Assembly: GCA_013396655.1 (NCBI GenBank)
Contig: WBMV01007712.1
Coordinates: 248,001 to 312,000, forward strand
Origin: Campylorhamphus procurvoides
Taxonomy: Eukaryota > Chordata > Aves > Passeriformes > Dendrocolaptidae
Direction: 5' to 3'
Length of the DNA stretch: 64,000 nucleotides
Shown: positions 43,101-54,000 of the stretch, piece by piece
How positions within the stretch are numbered: the stretch's first letter is position 1
Layout: each line of letters starts with the position of its first letter
Notes under the pieces: model-generated
Told to the model about the DNA's origin: nothing
The model's input: only the letters and a program-made list of their open reading frames with translations
The model's database searches: none
Position numbers and translations under genes: made by a program

Positions 43101-46100
43101 AATAGGAGGAGTCAAGAGTTGATAAAAATTATGACTTTTAAAATACAAAATGTTTTGATACTTCAGGCTTCTCTGTTTATTCTGATGACATATGGACAGA
43201 TTAGTGAATTTTGCATTGCTTAGATATATTTGTTTAGTTTGATAGACAAGCAGTGGCCAAATTTCTGACTATGTAAAGACACTATCTCTGGTTTCAAAGA
43301 TCATGAGCAGCCATTTCCTTCCCTTAAACAGCTGATCCTAATCCATCTCTTAGGTAGTTTTCATTTTATCCACTCAGAAAACTCATATACCAGACTTAAA
43401 AAACTACATTAACTAGCAGCTGTAGAATTTATATTACTTAGCTTATTCCCTAGGTTAGAGTTTAATACAGATATATTTGGGTTTTTATTTTGAGGGCAAG
43501 CCTGCAAATTTAAAAAGCGATCGTTTTTGAAATGGGCACATAAAAGACAGCCCATAGAACACAGAGCAGATTTACTTCACTGATATGTAATTTGAGAATA
43601 CTCTTGTCAAAATAAATCAGTGCTTTTCTGGGGTTTCTCAGAATTCTGAATGCCTTCTGATGCCATCTTAACTTAGTTAAATGTATAATATTGTTGAGAT
43701 TCAATAGGAAAACCAAGGTTTCATCAAGTCAGTGTTGTCTCATAATGTACAAAAGATGCCTGAGGATCTGTGCCTCACAGAGATTTCTGGAATATACCTG
43801 CACTTTGTCTTGTTCCTGTTTTTCTTTTCTCCTCCCCAGACCAACCCTTTCATAAAACACACTGAGTGTCACTGCTTTAAAACAGCAATAGCAGGATTTA
43901 CTGTGCAGTTGAATTTTGACTATGAAGGTTTTAGTTCTGACATGAAAGGTCTCTGTGATCATGGTTCATATTTTAATCATATTTTGTGAAAGATTAATTT
44001 TTTGAATGCTTTTTGTACTCATTTTTTTCCTGATGTCTTTCAATTTTGGGGTGTACATGCTGATTTCAATGTAATGTAACACATCAGCTCTCTTCCTATG
44101 CAGTGGTTATGCAGTACTGCTGTGCACTGTTACTTTTCATGACATGAATGTTTTGTGGTATAAACTGTAATTACATTCTCAAACAGACACTTATTGGAAG
44201 TGTCTTGAGGCAGGGATGTGGACTTGGCAAATATTGATGAGTCATGCAATAATTTCTTTCCTGTAAATAACAGGAATTCTTAAGCATCTTGGCTGCTTTG
44301 GAGTCTGTTCACAATTTGTTTGTTTGAATTTTCCAAGGGAAGGTCAGGAACACCTGCAGATTCTTCCATGCATGTGCTTATTGCTGTTTCATTCAGGTGG
44401 AAGGTTTTAGATTTGGGGGAGATGAGTTCAGCTTTCCACAGCAGTGTGGTAGGTGATTCTGTTTGCTATGCTTAGGCTTGTTTAATGCAGAACACTTCAA
44501 ACACTCATCAAAAGGAGAAACTGCTTGGAAGGCTTAACCACAGGAGACTTGCAAAATACATTCAAAGCCAAGAGAAAGGGTCACATTAATTGCTAGTTGT
44601 TGAATTTTAATACTCTCTGCAATATGTTAAAAAAAGACAAAAATCAAAGGTGGTTACACAGGCTATATTGTATACAGTTTAATTAGTTGGGGATGTTTAT
44701 ACCAAACAACAAAATATTCCTCTGATGCTGCTATAAATTGCTGATTCTGTCTTGAGTCAGTGCAATGTTAGTGAAACACCACTCTATGTTTTGCAAGTTC
44801 ATCTTTAGCATCCTGTAAAATCTGTATAAGCAAAGCAAGTAGTGATGCATGGCTGTTCAGAAACCTGTAAAACTTACCTGCAGGCTGAAAGCAGGGCAGG
44901 AATTCACCTGCTGTTCTTGCACTCCTCTCTGAGTCTTCACAGGGTTGTGTGGAGATACTTCATCACAATATGTTGTGTGCTTCCAATCTGAAGCAAAAGT
45001 GGTTTGTTTTCTGTTTAATTGTGATGTGCTTGTGCACAGTCAGTGTTGAGCATTGGACCAGTACCTCTAAGGTATTTTTCTGTCCAGTTTCAACACATGT
45101 TGAACATGTGTACAGGCCATTTTATCTTACTGATTTAGTTTGGGAAGTCATCATGCTAGAAAATTCTCAGTGGTATAATTGAGTGTCAGTAAAATTAAAA
45201 ACCTCAATTGTGGTCCAAGACTTAGTTCTGCTTTCTATGATTCCATCACTGAAATGGATTTTACTAAATCAGAAGAACTGTGGGTTTTCTTCTGAGAAAA
45301 ACCTTATGGTGATTTTCATACAGCTGGCTGCTTTTCAGGGCAGTATCTACAGAGTCAGTTTTTTGAATTAAATTTCATCTTGTCTGTGAAAGCTCATACC
45401 AGAAAAGACAAATTATATTTTCTCCTTTTTTTTTTTTTTTTGATTCACAGGTTAACTTACTAAATTCTATTCATGACAACTTCCATCAGTAAGTAATGGT
45501 CCTTTATCTCTTAATAGTTGCAAAGGGTTGGAAAAATGGGAGTGGGTATCAGTTACAGAGACTAAAAATTTGTTGAAGTTTTCATAATCATAAACCAGTT
45601 TATAAAATAGTTTATTAATTCTGATTAAGCCAGCTAGGTAATTCCAAGTCTATGGTTCCCCAAACTTTTACAGCCAACGTATGTTTTTAATATCTAACTC
45701 TTTAGATGTGGAAATTCAGTCATAATTTTCCCACCATTAATTTAAATGTTTTCTTCTATTTTGTGAAGTTGAGGTTATTGCATTATGTACAAAACATTAG
45801 ACTGGGACATATTTCAGTCATGTTTATTGTAAACTAATCTGTATTTAAAGCTTTTGATACAGTGTGAAGTCCTTAGGTAAAATCATGGTTCCCTTGGAAG
45901 TTCAGGGTCAAACATCAGTCTGTGATGCAGTCAGTGTTTATTTTTCTCTACATCTTTTTTGACTTCAGACACAAAAAGCCCATTAGAAATTTTTGTCACA
46001 GCAGTACAGTTCAGGAGAGTCATGGGGGAGAAGAGGGTCATTTAATAGTTTTGAACAATTCTTCTTCTTATATCTCTTTATAATTCTGTTGTGAAATTCT

Positions 46101-49100
46101 ATGTTTTTTTCTTTTCCAGAGTAATTATCTATTTACTTGCTTCTATATACTTGTCACCTTCTGTGTTTGATCAGAATTATTTTTTTTATTTTCTTTTCCT
46201 ATTGTGTTATCCAACACAATAATTACAGCAAAACCCAGGAATGTGCTATTTCAGATGTTTTTGTGTGCAGCAGGGATTGTAGATCTGGCTTGCTCAGTGA
46301 TGAGAGCCTTTTGATTCTGTCCAGGTAGTAGAAACAAATACTGTAATTTCCAGATGAGCTTTGGATTGGGGTTTCTTTGAGTGTGTGTGCAGAGGAGGGT
46401 TGCATTTTCTTTGGTTTATTGGTTTATTTGGTTTATTTTTTCTTAATCTGTTTAAGATATGTTAAAGACTGAAATGATTTCTAGGCTTTCCCTATTAGGG
46501 CCTGCAATTGCTTTCTGAATATTTTCTGATCTCCTAGATCTTTACTCACCTTCTTAATATTCATAACAGCGGCTTTTCTTAAAAATGTATGCTTTTATTT
46601 AGTTTTAGCAATTTATTTCTGTACAGCACATGGGAGCAAGGAACAGACTTGAACTGACAGGGACAACACTTGTGATGAGCTCTGCAGTTTCTGTTCCCCT
46701 CTCTTTGGTAGCTTATAGCAGCTGAAGAGCTGCACTGTTATTGCAATCAGTGATTACAAAGATGAATTTGTACACAGAACACTAAGCAATGAGAATTTTG
46801 GATATGGGTAAATGTACAAGACCACTGTAGCTGAGACTCAGTGTCCCACGTCTCACTTGTTCCATTTCTTTCCAGAGCAATGGCATCTTCTGGTTCTCGT
46901 GAGCAGTTTTTACGGCAGATGGAGCAGATTGTAGAAGGCATCAAACAGAATCGAATGAAGGTCTGAGACTCTTTTCACTTTCTTTGCTAGAACATGGAAA
47001 TTATTTCAGCAAAGCCGCTTGGATAATAACTGTGTGCAGAGAGATCCATTGTGTGAGGTGCAAGTTAAGCAAACAACTAACAAGTATTATTTCTTCTCAC
47101 ATTGATAAGAAACTTCTCACCACTAAATGTCAATGACTAGAGTAGAACAGAGGTGTTACAACACTTCTGTCCTGACAGGAAGCTTATACCCCATAACTTC
47201 ATTACTGGCAGTGAAGTGATTTAAATACTTGAGAGCTGAATGTCACTGAATTCAGTGAGAGCTCTTCTGCATGGATTGTGTGAGTGCAGCCAGAGCTGCA
47301 CCTCAGGGAGCTGGAGCTCACTGAAGCTGCTTTCTGCTGCTGAAGAGGCTCAGCAGCACCTCAGAGTCCCAACCATCCCTTGTCTCAGTTGCAGCCCTCA
47401 CCTGATGCCTTGTTGAATCTACTCAGGTGAGGTTTTTAACCTGGTTTAGAATGGCTCAGCTTTTCTGCTGACTGTGTTGCATCCATGTAGCAAGTGAAAG
47501 GGATTTGTGTGTGAGTGGAGCCTCAGGACACAGTCAGAGAAGACAAAGCTGTTCTGGTAACATTTGGGGGCTATTTTTTAAAGGCATTGCCTAGGTGGAC
47601 TTGGGTTAAGTGCTTTTGGGGCAATGCAAGCATGAGGCCCAGCAACAGCTCCAAGTAAAGCTGTCCACAAGGAGATTGGCATACAGTGGATAGGCTTAAG
47701 TATCTCTTGGTAATGGTAGTTACTGACTTGTAGCTATTGTGTTGTTTCACTCTTCTATGCAAACATTCATATTTTCTAAGTCCCATTAGGGAGCTCTGAG
47801 ATTCTTTTCTCTACAGAGCCAGGAAACTCTCAGTAGTGGATTACAGCTGTTCTTTATTTGAGTTTAAATGAATGTTATGACAGGCTATAAATCAATATAT
47901 ACTGGAGTGTGTACTGAAAGTACATCTGTCCAGGTTTTGGGCTGTTTTATTCAGTAGGTAAATAGAAAATTCAAGTGCAAATATAATAAGCGTGTGTGTG
48001 TAGAGAAACAAGAACAGGAAGCAGCTCAAGTTGCAGTAAAGCTCTTCTACACTAATAGACTCAACTCTGAAAATATGAACTCCCTCTAGACAGCTGTGTT
48101 TGAAGAGGTGGCTAGTTCATTGCCTTTTTTTTTTTGCAATTAATTATTTCTATTTGCTTGACTTGTTATTTTCAGCAAGTGCAATGTTTCATGGGAAGGC
48201 AAAGATCTCTCATACCCTCCCTGTTGGATATAACAACCAACCAAAACAAGATCACTATTCTACCAAAAGCCTTTTGGTTTTTGTTTTGGTTGGAGGGTGG
48301 GAGGGGATTTTTTTGGGGAAGGGTGTTTGTTTTTAATTAATTTTACTGCATCATCACTGTGGTAAGACTCTTCAGTAAGCAAGATTCCTGTGAGCCTTAG
48401 TTTAATTCCAAATGCCACCTAGAGTGCCACTGGTACTGAGACTTCAGCATTAGGTTTCTAATTTTTTTAAGACCTGGCCTAAATATTTGCGGCATTTAAA
48501 GTGCAAGCCAGGGGTATCATTTGAAGCACCTGGCTCCCCTTGTGTTCTAGAGGTAGTTGTTCCTTATGCAGTATTCCATATACAGTGTATGATCTCTTAC
48601 CCTTCCTGCAACAGATGGAAAAGAAGAAGCAAGAAAACAAAATGCGAAGAGACCAGTTGAATGATGAATACTTAGAGCTTCTAGAGAAACAGAGGCTTTA
48701 CTTCAAAACAGTGAAAGAATTTAAAGAGGTAAGAACACGTCTGCTGATGTAACCTCCCATGTGTTCAGTGACCTATTTTTGACTTGACTTGTGCATTAAT
48801 ATATGCAGAACATTTTCTGATATGATGCTTATCACACCATGTTTGTGATGTATCTTGGTGGTTATCTCCACCTGAGTCAGGCAATTCCTCTCTCACTGCT
48901 AGATTGGCAGGGAGGATAACTTGTTACTAAGCAAGGTGCATATTTAGGTTTCCAGTGTAAACTCTTGAAGACCTATGAGCAGTTAGGAACTGGAGCAGAG
49001 GGTTGTGGGAATGCGTGTGAATAAGGGAGGAAATGCAGAGTCTTGGTAGTTATAAATACCTTTGGGAACCAGCCTTGTTGTCTAATGACTGTGAAAGCAA

Positions 49101-49954
49101 TGTTTAACACCTCATTGATTCAGCCTTTCCCAAGCTTTTAATCATCCCGTGCCTCTGTTAATTCTTGTCTCTGTGAGAATGAATGACAAAGGGGTGCTGC
49201 CAGGCAGAGTTGCCATTTGGCTTCAGATGTTTGAGGAAAAACATCTTTCTGTAATTTGTCCTGCTTTGTTCTGAGACAGTTCCTTCTCGTTTCAGACAAT
49301 GTACTCTGGGAGACTGACAGGGACTGTTCAACTACTTATCTAACATACAGAATTTTACATCCTAGTTGTAGAACTTAGGTGGAGGTTCATTTATTTATTA
49401 GCCATTTTTCTTCCACTGCCATGTGATGAAACTTCTTCTCAACCTTGCTATCCTTAAAAATAAATGAAGTCATGGTCATGGAACTGAACACAGGTGGTGT
49501 GTACTTACGTAAATATATTTCTTGACCTAGAGTTGTTCACTGAACACTGACTTTTTTGCAAACTGTCCTGTGAAGTTCCGGATCACCTACAAGTAAAGTT
49601 CACGTTAAATTTATTCTATTTATAAGTAAAAAGCTGGATTTGCTTTAGCTACTTGTAACAACTTTAGATGAATGGTCAAGCAGGGTTCCTTTTCGCCTGC
49701 ATGTCATAAAGTTTAATGAATATTTACCATTGGAGTAACATTATGGATGAATCAGAATTATCTTCAGCTCATCATTCTCTCCAGACTACTTTAGATTTTG
49801 GAGATCTTTCAAAACAAAAGAAGGGATTTGGTTTTGTTGATGTGGACATAAAACTAGCAAAGAGCATCCACCTCCTTCTGTGTTTGCTTTCTGTTCACAG
49901 GAATGCCGTAAGAATGAAATGCTGCTGTCCAAGCTGAAAGCCAGTTCTTCCTGA
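9997..49954 (+). CDS. CCDC93: CCDC93, complete spliced coding region (23 coding exons, 617 aa)
   Basis: CCDC93 pairs with CCDC22 and the COMMD proteins in the CCC complex. With Retriever this forms Commander, which returns integrins, lipoprotein receptors and other cargo from endosomes to the surface. Recognition rests on the exon peptides, which read as a continuous CCDC93 protein, for example [60 protein letters not shown] and [20 protein letters not shown]. All exon phases join without a frameshift or stop, giving 617 codons plus TGA. I recall the human protein as 631 aa; the shortfall seems to lie at the exon 16/17 junction. The N-terminal part, about residues 15-160, corresponds to the family's calponin-homology-like (NN-CH) domain. 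Residues from about 300 onward are rich in E, K, Q and L in coiled-coil heptad style. There is no signal peptide or membrane segment. The promoter is a CpG island. The downstream neighbour HTR5B is convergent. Confidence 0.96.
10780..10893 (+). CDS. CCDC93: CCDC93 exon 2, residues 15-52
   Basis: The acceptor GTTTTTCAG and donor GTGAGA flank a 114-bp phase-0 exon. It encodes the beginning of the NN-CH domain ([20 protein letters not shown]), a highly conserved CCDC93 signature. Confidence 0.95.
12550..12644 (+). CDS. CCDC93: CCDC93 exon 3, residues 53-84 (split codon)
   Basis: The acceptor is TTTGATAG and the donor GTAAGT. The exon encodes [19 protein letters not shown] and then [12 protein letters not shown]. 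It ends two bases into an Ile codon that is completed by exon 4. Confidence 0.94.
15011..15122 (+). CDS. CCDC93: CCDC93 exon 4, residues 84-121
   Basis: It follows the acceptor TTATAATAG and ends at CAG before GTAATA. It completes the split Ile and encodes [20 protein letters not shown] and then [17 protein letters not shown]. Both segments belong to the N-terminal domain. Confidence 0.95.
17378..17392. repeat. Short (AGA)5 microsatellite in CCDC93 intron 4
   Basis: Five AGA units in a row, about 200 bp upstream of exon 5. Confidence 0.8.
17596..17694 (+). CDS. CCDC93: CCDC93 exon 5, residues 122-154
   Basis: The acceptor is TTTTTTCCAG and the donor GTAAGT. The 33 in-frame codons begin [20 protein letters not shown] and finish at LPE, the end of the globular N-terminal region. 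Confidence 0.95.
18585..18650. repeat. T/G-rich low-complexity tract in CCDC93 intron 5
   Basis: Repeated GGTT, GTTTT and TTTG units, including GGTTGGTTGGTTTTATTGGT, occupy the + strand. The tract is the strand complement in style of the AC-rich tract near 1880. No coding or transposon signature is visible. Confidence 0.7.
19026..19082 (+). CDS. CCDC93: CCDC93 exon 6, residues 155-173
   Basis: This 57-bp phase-0 exon lies between TTTCAG and GTAAGT. It encodes [19 protein letters not shown], a charged segment leaving the N-terminal domain. Confidence 0.93.
22496..22596 (+). CDS. CCDC93: CCDC93 exon 7, residues 174-207 (split codon)
   Basis: The acceptor is GTCTTATAG and the donor GTGAAA. It encodes [20 protein letters not shown] and continues to LLEYG. 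The exon ends with AG of an Arg codon that exon 8 completes. The basic patch around residues 177-186 is typical of the family. Confidence 0.94.
23692..23731 (+). CDS. CCDC93: CCDC93 exon 8, residues 207-220
   Basis: This 40-bp exon lies between TTCTTTTAG and GTAAAA. It completes Arg207 and encodes [13 protein letters not shown]. It is shorter than many gene finders will report, but its phase is required to join exons 7 and 9. Confidence 0.92.
24950..25042 (+). CDS. CCDC93: CCDC93 exon 9, residues 221-251
   Basis: The acceptor is TTTAAAAG and the donor GTGTGC (weak at +3 to +6). It encodes a low-complexity Ala/Lys linker, [20 protein letters not shown], followed by an acidic run ending QAAEE. 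This region is likely flexible. Confidence 0.92.
25500..25550 (+). CDS. CCDC93: CCDC93 exon 10, residues 252-268
   Basis: A 51-bp phase-0 exon between TTGCTCTAG and GTAAGC encodes [17 protein letters not shown]. The Met-rich helix is a recognisable CCDC93 segment. Confidence 0.92.
26571..26657 (+). CDS. CCDC93: CCDC93 exon 11, residues 269-297
   Basis: The acceptor is ACAATTGCAG and the donor GTAAGT. It encodes [20 protein letters not shown] followed by QIVSEYAEK, a strongly conserved stretch just ahead of the coiled coils. Confidence 0.95.
31279..31395 (+). CDS. CCDC93: CCDC93 exon 12, residues 298-336
   Basis: The acceptor is TTTATTTTAG and the donor GTAAGT, giving 39 codons. The peptide starts [20 protein letters not shown] and continues into a K/Q-rich heptad segment ([13 protein letters not shown]) that begins the coiled-coil half. 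Confidence 0.95.
35543..35605 (+). CDS. CCDC93: CCDC93 exon 13, residues 337-357
   Basis: A 63-bp phase-0 exon between CATAACAG and GTAATA encodes 21 residues of coiled coil, including [11 protein letters not shown] and AKKTLAE. Confidence 0.93.
35792..35865 (+). CDS. CCDC93: CCDC93 exon 14, residues 358-382 (split codon)
   Basis: The acceptor is AACCCGTAG and the donor GTAAGT. It encodes [20 protein letters not shown] and then QAD-S. It ends AG of a Ser codon that exon 15 completes. The preceding intron is only 186 bp. Confidence 0.94.
36412..36493 (+). CDS. CCDC93: CCDC93 exon 15, residues 382-409
   Basis: The acceptor is TTCAAATTTAG and the donor GTAAGT. It completes Ser382 and encodes [20 protein letters not shown] and then EFKAHCR, a hallmark coiled-coil stretch of the family. 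Confidence 0.95.
37739..37810 (+). CDS. CCDC93: CCDC93 exon 16, residues 410-433
   Basis: A 72-bp phase-0 exon between TTTTAAAG and GTAATA encodes [20 protein letters not shown] followed by GEEQ. The acidic 3' end leads into the variable linker discussed in the findings. Confidence 0.92.
38925..38996 (+). CDS. CCDC93: CCDC93 exon 17, residues 434-457
   Basis: The acceptor is AAATTCTAG and the donor GTGAGT. It encodes [20 protein letters not shown] and then RLLL, resuming coiled coil. Exon 18 follows after a 264-bp intron. Confidence 0.92.
39261..39369 (+). CDS. CCDC93: CCDC93 exon 18, residues 458-494 (split codon)
   Basis: The acceptor is TTCTATTCAG and the donor GTATGT. It encodes [20 protein letters not shown] followed by [16 protein letters not shown]. 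It ends one base into a Val codon. This is among the most conserved parts of CCDC93. Confidence 0.95.
42456..42538 (+). CDS. CCDC93: CCDC93 exon 19, residues 494-521
   Basis: The acceptor is TTTGTTTGCAG and the donor GTAAGA. It completes Val494 and encodes [20 protein letters not shown] and then KVYLEKE. Confidence 0.95.
45451..45488 (+). CDS. CCDC93: CCDC93 exon 20, residues 522-534 (split codon)
   Basis: This 38-bp exon follows a long T tract plus GATTCACAG and precedes GTAAGT. It encodes [12 protein letters not shown] and ends with CA of a Gln codon. It is needed to keep phase between exons 19 and 21. Confidence 0.92.
46411..46440. repeat. Tandem TTGGTTTAT-type repeat in CCDC93 intron 20
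   Basis: Three imperfect copies of a 9-10 bp T-rich unit (TTGGTTTATT / GGTTTATTTG / GTTTATTTT). Confidence 0.75.
46876..46960 (+). CDS. CCDC93: CCDC93 exon 21, residues 534-562
   Basis: The acceptor is TTTCTTTCCAG. The exon completes Gln534 and encodes [20 protein letters not shown] and then GIKQNRMK. The protein match and phase require the junction at AAG followed by GTCTGA, an unusually poor donor. Confidence 0.92.
48615..48728 (+). CDS. CCDC93: CCDC93 exon 22, residues 563-600
   Basis: The acceptor is CTGCAACAG and the donor GTAAGA, giving 38 codons. They open [20 protein letters not shown] and close KTVKEFKE, strongly conserved basic coiled coil near the C-terminus. Confidence 0.95.
49901..49954 (+). 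CDS. CCDC93: CCDC93 exon 23 (terminal coding), residues 601-617 and stop
   Basis: After the acceptor GTTCACAG it encodes [17 protein letters not shown] and TGA. The C-terminal KNEMLLSK block matches the family end. The 3' UTR follows directly. Confidence 0.94.
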   Translation, partial: ECRKNEMLLSKLKASSS

Positions 49955-50039
49955 AGAACTCCAGCTGGTGACATTTATAGAAGACTGTTCAGTCCATTGA
50001 ATCTCTTTTGTGAGGTGATAGTTATAACTGCAATGTAGA

Positions 50040-50078
50040 TGTATATATATAGATATATATAAAAAAATATATACACAC
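50040..50078. repeat. TA-rich simple repeat in the CCDC93 3' UTR
   Basis: An imperfect alternation of TATATATA, GATATATAT, an A run and ATATACACAC lies about 90 bases after the stop codon. Confidence 0.75.
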
Positions 50079-51042
50079 AGCTGTAAAAGTCTGTTTTTTC
50101 CAGTATGTGTTCAGTTTACAGTGCCTCATCACTTGGCTGTATTATTCATTATTCCCTCCACTACACAGTAAAGAGTTAATACAGTACAGAAAAATAGAAA
50201 TATTGTCTAATTAATTTATTTGGGTTTGGGGTTCTTTTTCCACAGTAAGGACAGTGGGGATGTTTTTTTTTTATTGTAGGTTTAACACTGAATTAGGTCA
50301 AGATTCTGGAATAAGTATGTATGTACTGTGTAGTATGTCCAATACCACAAAATGAGCCTACAAAATGCAGTAGTTTGTTAATTTTGGCCCAAAACCCCCC
50401 CACAGAATGAGAATCTTGAAACTTGCTTCACCAGCTCATAACTTCACATTAATTTACAGTCTAGCCATAGGTAGGATTCCAAAGTATAAAAATTAATTTC
50501 TAATGGTTAAGACATAAGAAAATGGAGACTTACCTTGGATAATTCCTGGTGTAAAATTATAGATCTATATTTTTATAAAGTCTAGCTGTTGTATAAATTT
50601 CTTTGAAATTTCATTTTTATATATAGAGAGTATCCTTGTTAAATTAATAGCTCCAGGAGAAAAAACACCTTAATCACTAGGACCACCATGTTATCCCTGG
50701 CTGGGATGAAAATCAGTCTGTCACCTGTAATATAGGAAGATAAAGATTGAGACATTCTGCTCAGATGAACTGATGCTCACCTTTGAAGACAACAACCTAC
50801 TTACCCTGCTGAAGATTTGCTCTCCAAAATTTAGGAACTTCGTGGGACACTTTCTGAAACATTTTTGTATCTGTATATAAAGTATTTTATAATTCAAACA
50901 GTTGCTTTTTGTACTTAACACCAGGATTTTTGGAGTGACTTCTTAATGTACATCACATCTTCAGAAGAAGAAATCCATGTTCCTTTTCCCCCGTGACCCT
51001 GATGACAGTGCTGGTAATTACTTTCTATGGCAGCAAATATAA

Positions 51043-51048
51043 AATAAA
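51043..51048 (+). terminator. Candidate CCDC93 polyadenylation signal AATAAA
   Basis: This is the first canonical hexamer after the stop codon, about 1.09 kb downstream. A GT-rich segment follows about 20-40 bases later, so cleavage near 51060-51070 is plausible. Confidence 0.6.
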
Positions 51049-51069
51049 GAACATTTGGAATCCAGTGAC

Positions 51070-54000
51070 ATTCTGCTGTCATGTCTTTAAGGTGGAACTT
51101 GCCTTAGAAGCTTTACCAGGCTTTCGAATCACAGGTGCCTTAAAGAGTGAATCATGTCAATAGTCAAGTGAGATGCTGTTTTCATGACATCCTGTTCCTT
51201 CAGCACAAACAGAAAGAAAACCTTTCTACTGAGCCAGCTGGTACTTTGCTCCCTGACACTAGTCAGGGCCTGATCAGACTCAGGCTGCTCCTCTTGTATC
51301 TATTCAAAAAGTCAATCTGCCCAGGGCTAGCAAAATTAGGAAGGCAAAATCGGATTGCAAGTCCCTTCAAAGAAGGAAAAAATTACATTGAGCATTCCTT
51401 CAAAGAAGGAAGCCTGTATTGAGTGCTACTTGGAGACTTTGTAGTCAGCTTTGATATTGGGAGACATTATTTCTGTCTACAAACTTTGCCCTGTGAAAGC
51501 TGCAATGCTCTTTCTAGCTTGTAAATTGAGTAATTCATGTTTGACAACAAGAAAACCTGTTTGAGAATTCAAGCTGTGGTCTCTTTGTGTACCATGCAAT
51601 TCTAAAAAAATAATTCGAGTGCACATTTCAGTTTGGGTTTTACCATTTTCATCAACATGCTTTAGCCATCAAGCCAAATTTCCTAGGTAGGGTAAGTAGT
51701 GAACTTGAATACAGAATAAATAATGTGATTAGTTGTTCAGTATAAGGTTAAATTTTATGCTTATCTGCATCAAACACAGTAACCTGGAAACTTCCATGAA
51801 ATGTTAAAAATGTTAGATCTGTTGCTCTGGCTAAGAGTTTGTAATTTTGACTAAGATATAAATCTGAGGTTTGTGGAGATGCAATTAGTGCTCACAGAGA
51901 ATAAATCAGTCCACATTATAACTGCAGTTGGTGGAACCCAGGGCAGATGGACACTGTATTTGCTTTCAGACCCATGTGGAAATAAGAAGAGAAAGGCTGG
52001 AGGGGTATGAAAAGTTACATCAGCTGTTCTTTGTTTACTGGCACAGGCTGTGTGTGTTGGGTGCCATTTCTTCTGATACCTGGGGAGGAACCAATAGCAA
52101 GATGAATCTCTCTTAATTCTCCATCTCAGTTGTTTTCAAAGGAGGAGTAAGAATTTTGCAGAATTTTACTTCAGTTTTGCTGGATTTCTTTGAAGAGAAA
52201 GGTCTTGCTCTGAATTCATTTGGTGTTGTCACAGGACTTGTGGCAAAATTTCCTTTCTTTTTTATTTGCTAGAGCTGGTTCATAGCTTCAATTTGTGTTT
52301 CAGTAAATTTAATTATTTTGATATGCTGATGAATAAACTGCTATAAAGTCAGTGTGCCCTTTTTTTCAGAATCTGAGACAGTCTCTGTACTTCAGGCATG
52401 CACTTACATTTTAGATCATGACAGCTTTCTTTAAATGTAGTTCCTCAAGTGCACTTGTAAAACATCTTTTGAGAGTGGAATCAGTGACATACTGTAACCA
52501 AAAGACTGTCTGGATTTTTTTCAAGTGTATCACAACAAATGGAGTACTGCACAAAGTCACCTCTCGTGAATAAATGAAAATCTTCGAAGGCAAATTAAAA
52601 TGTAACCAGTATTTTCTACAAGTATTTTTTTCCCTCATTCCTTTTTCCTTCATGACACAATCTGCTTATTGAAGCATGGACCCTAGTGTCCAGGTCCCTG
52701 AATCAGTCAGTATTTGATGGGGAAGAAATGTGTGACACCAAAATCATTGTGCTGTGTGGCAGACTGGCATGTTGCGCTCTTTATTTTCCAGAGGCACTAT
52801 GGTACCCAGCCATACAGGAGATAGACTTGGCTGAAAGTTCTTAAGAAACATAAAATTACGTGCATAAGAGAAGGCATGGTACTTTTGTGTCCCTCTCCAT
52901 ACAGCTGCTCGTACTCATACAAAACAGCTGGAGAGCTGTGCTTGGCTGGTGCATCCACCTCCTTAGAGCAGCTTTGCTAAGTAGGACACGGGACAGGGCC
53001 ATCCACAAATCTTGCTCGTTTGGATGGTGGGTGACATTCTCTAAGGATTTGTTAAATAAATTTGTTAAATAAAAAATGGTATGAATGCCAGCTGTTTATT
53101 CACACAGCTGCTGGGTACAGTACTGACTTAATGAAGAGCTTCCATTGTGGATGTGCGTCTCCTGGAGAAAGGGGCATAGAGGGTTATTTGCATTTTCTGT
53201 TCATGGTCATCTTCTAAAGCCCTTTAATTTCTGCACAATCTAGACTCCAACAAACTTGCACCTTAATTTCAATACAGCTGCTGCAGGGATCTCAAGAGCC
53301 TTGCTGCAGGATGCAGCAATGTCCTTCTGCTCAGCAACAGGCTCCAGGCAGGTTTTCTAGGAGCAGATTGTCAGGAAATAAAGTTTAAAACTAGTAGTGT
53401 ACATGCAGAGATGATTGCTCTACTCCAAATCAGCAGCTTCTGTTTGGGCAAATGAATGACTATATGCCTAAGCTCTGCAAAATGATGTTCCTTTAGAATA
53501 CCTGCGTTTTTGTTTTTTTTTAAAATGGTACTGTGTCATTTATCCTAGTTCATTTACCTTAGTTCATATGAGAGTTGTATTTTCCATATTTCCTTTGGTC
53601 TAGCATGAAGCCAAGGATAACTGCACAGCATTAATGTCAGATCTAAACCCTAATGCTTAAGTGCCAGAAAGAAGAATCCTTGCATGCTTGATTATACTCT
53701 TTTTTTTTCCTATTAAAATCAAGTAGCAAGCTTTAATAACGAGAGTAATTAATCACAGAAGTACTAAGGGATGTAGAGCACTATCCACAGTGCCACAGTT
53801 TTTTAATCAGAGTTGGTGACTATCCAGCAGTTACACTCCTGTTGCACCAGGTCCCTGGGTTTGGCACACAAATGGGAGGGTGAAGCTCTGGGCTTGCTGT
53901 GCAGGAGGCCAGGGCATGGGACCACCTTTTCTGGCTTTGAGTGAGAAGCAGCACCCAGTAGGTTAGGCCATAACTCCAGATAACATATTTCTTGGCCCTA

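Larger units (their letters stand above)
49955..51065 (+). other. CCDC93: CCDC93 3' UTR (probable extent)
   Basis: The stretch runs from the stop codon to just past the first canonical AATAAA. It is AT-rich and contains a TA-rich tract at 50040-50078. The end is inferred from the poly(A) signal alone. A longer UTR ending after AATAAA near 51715 is possible. Confidence 0.6.
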
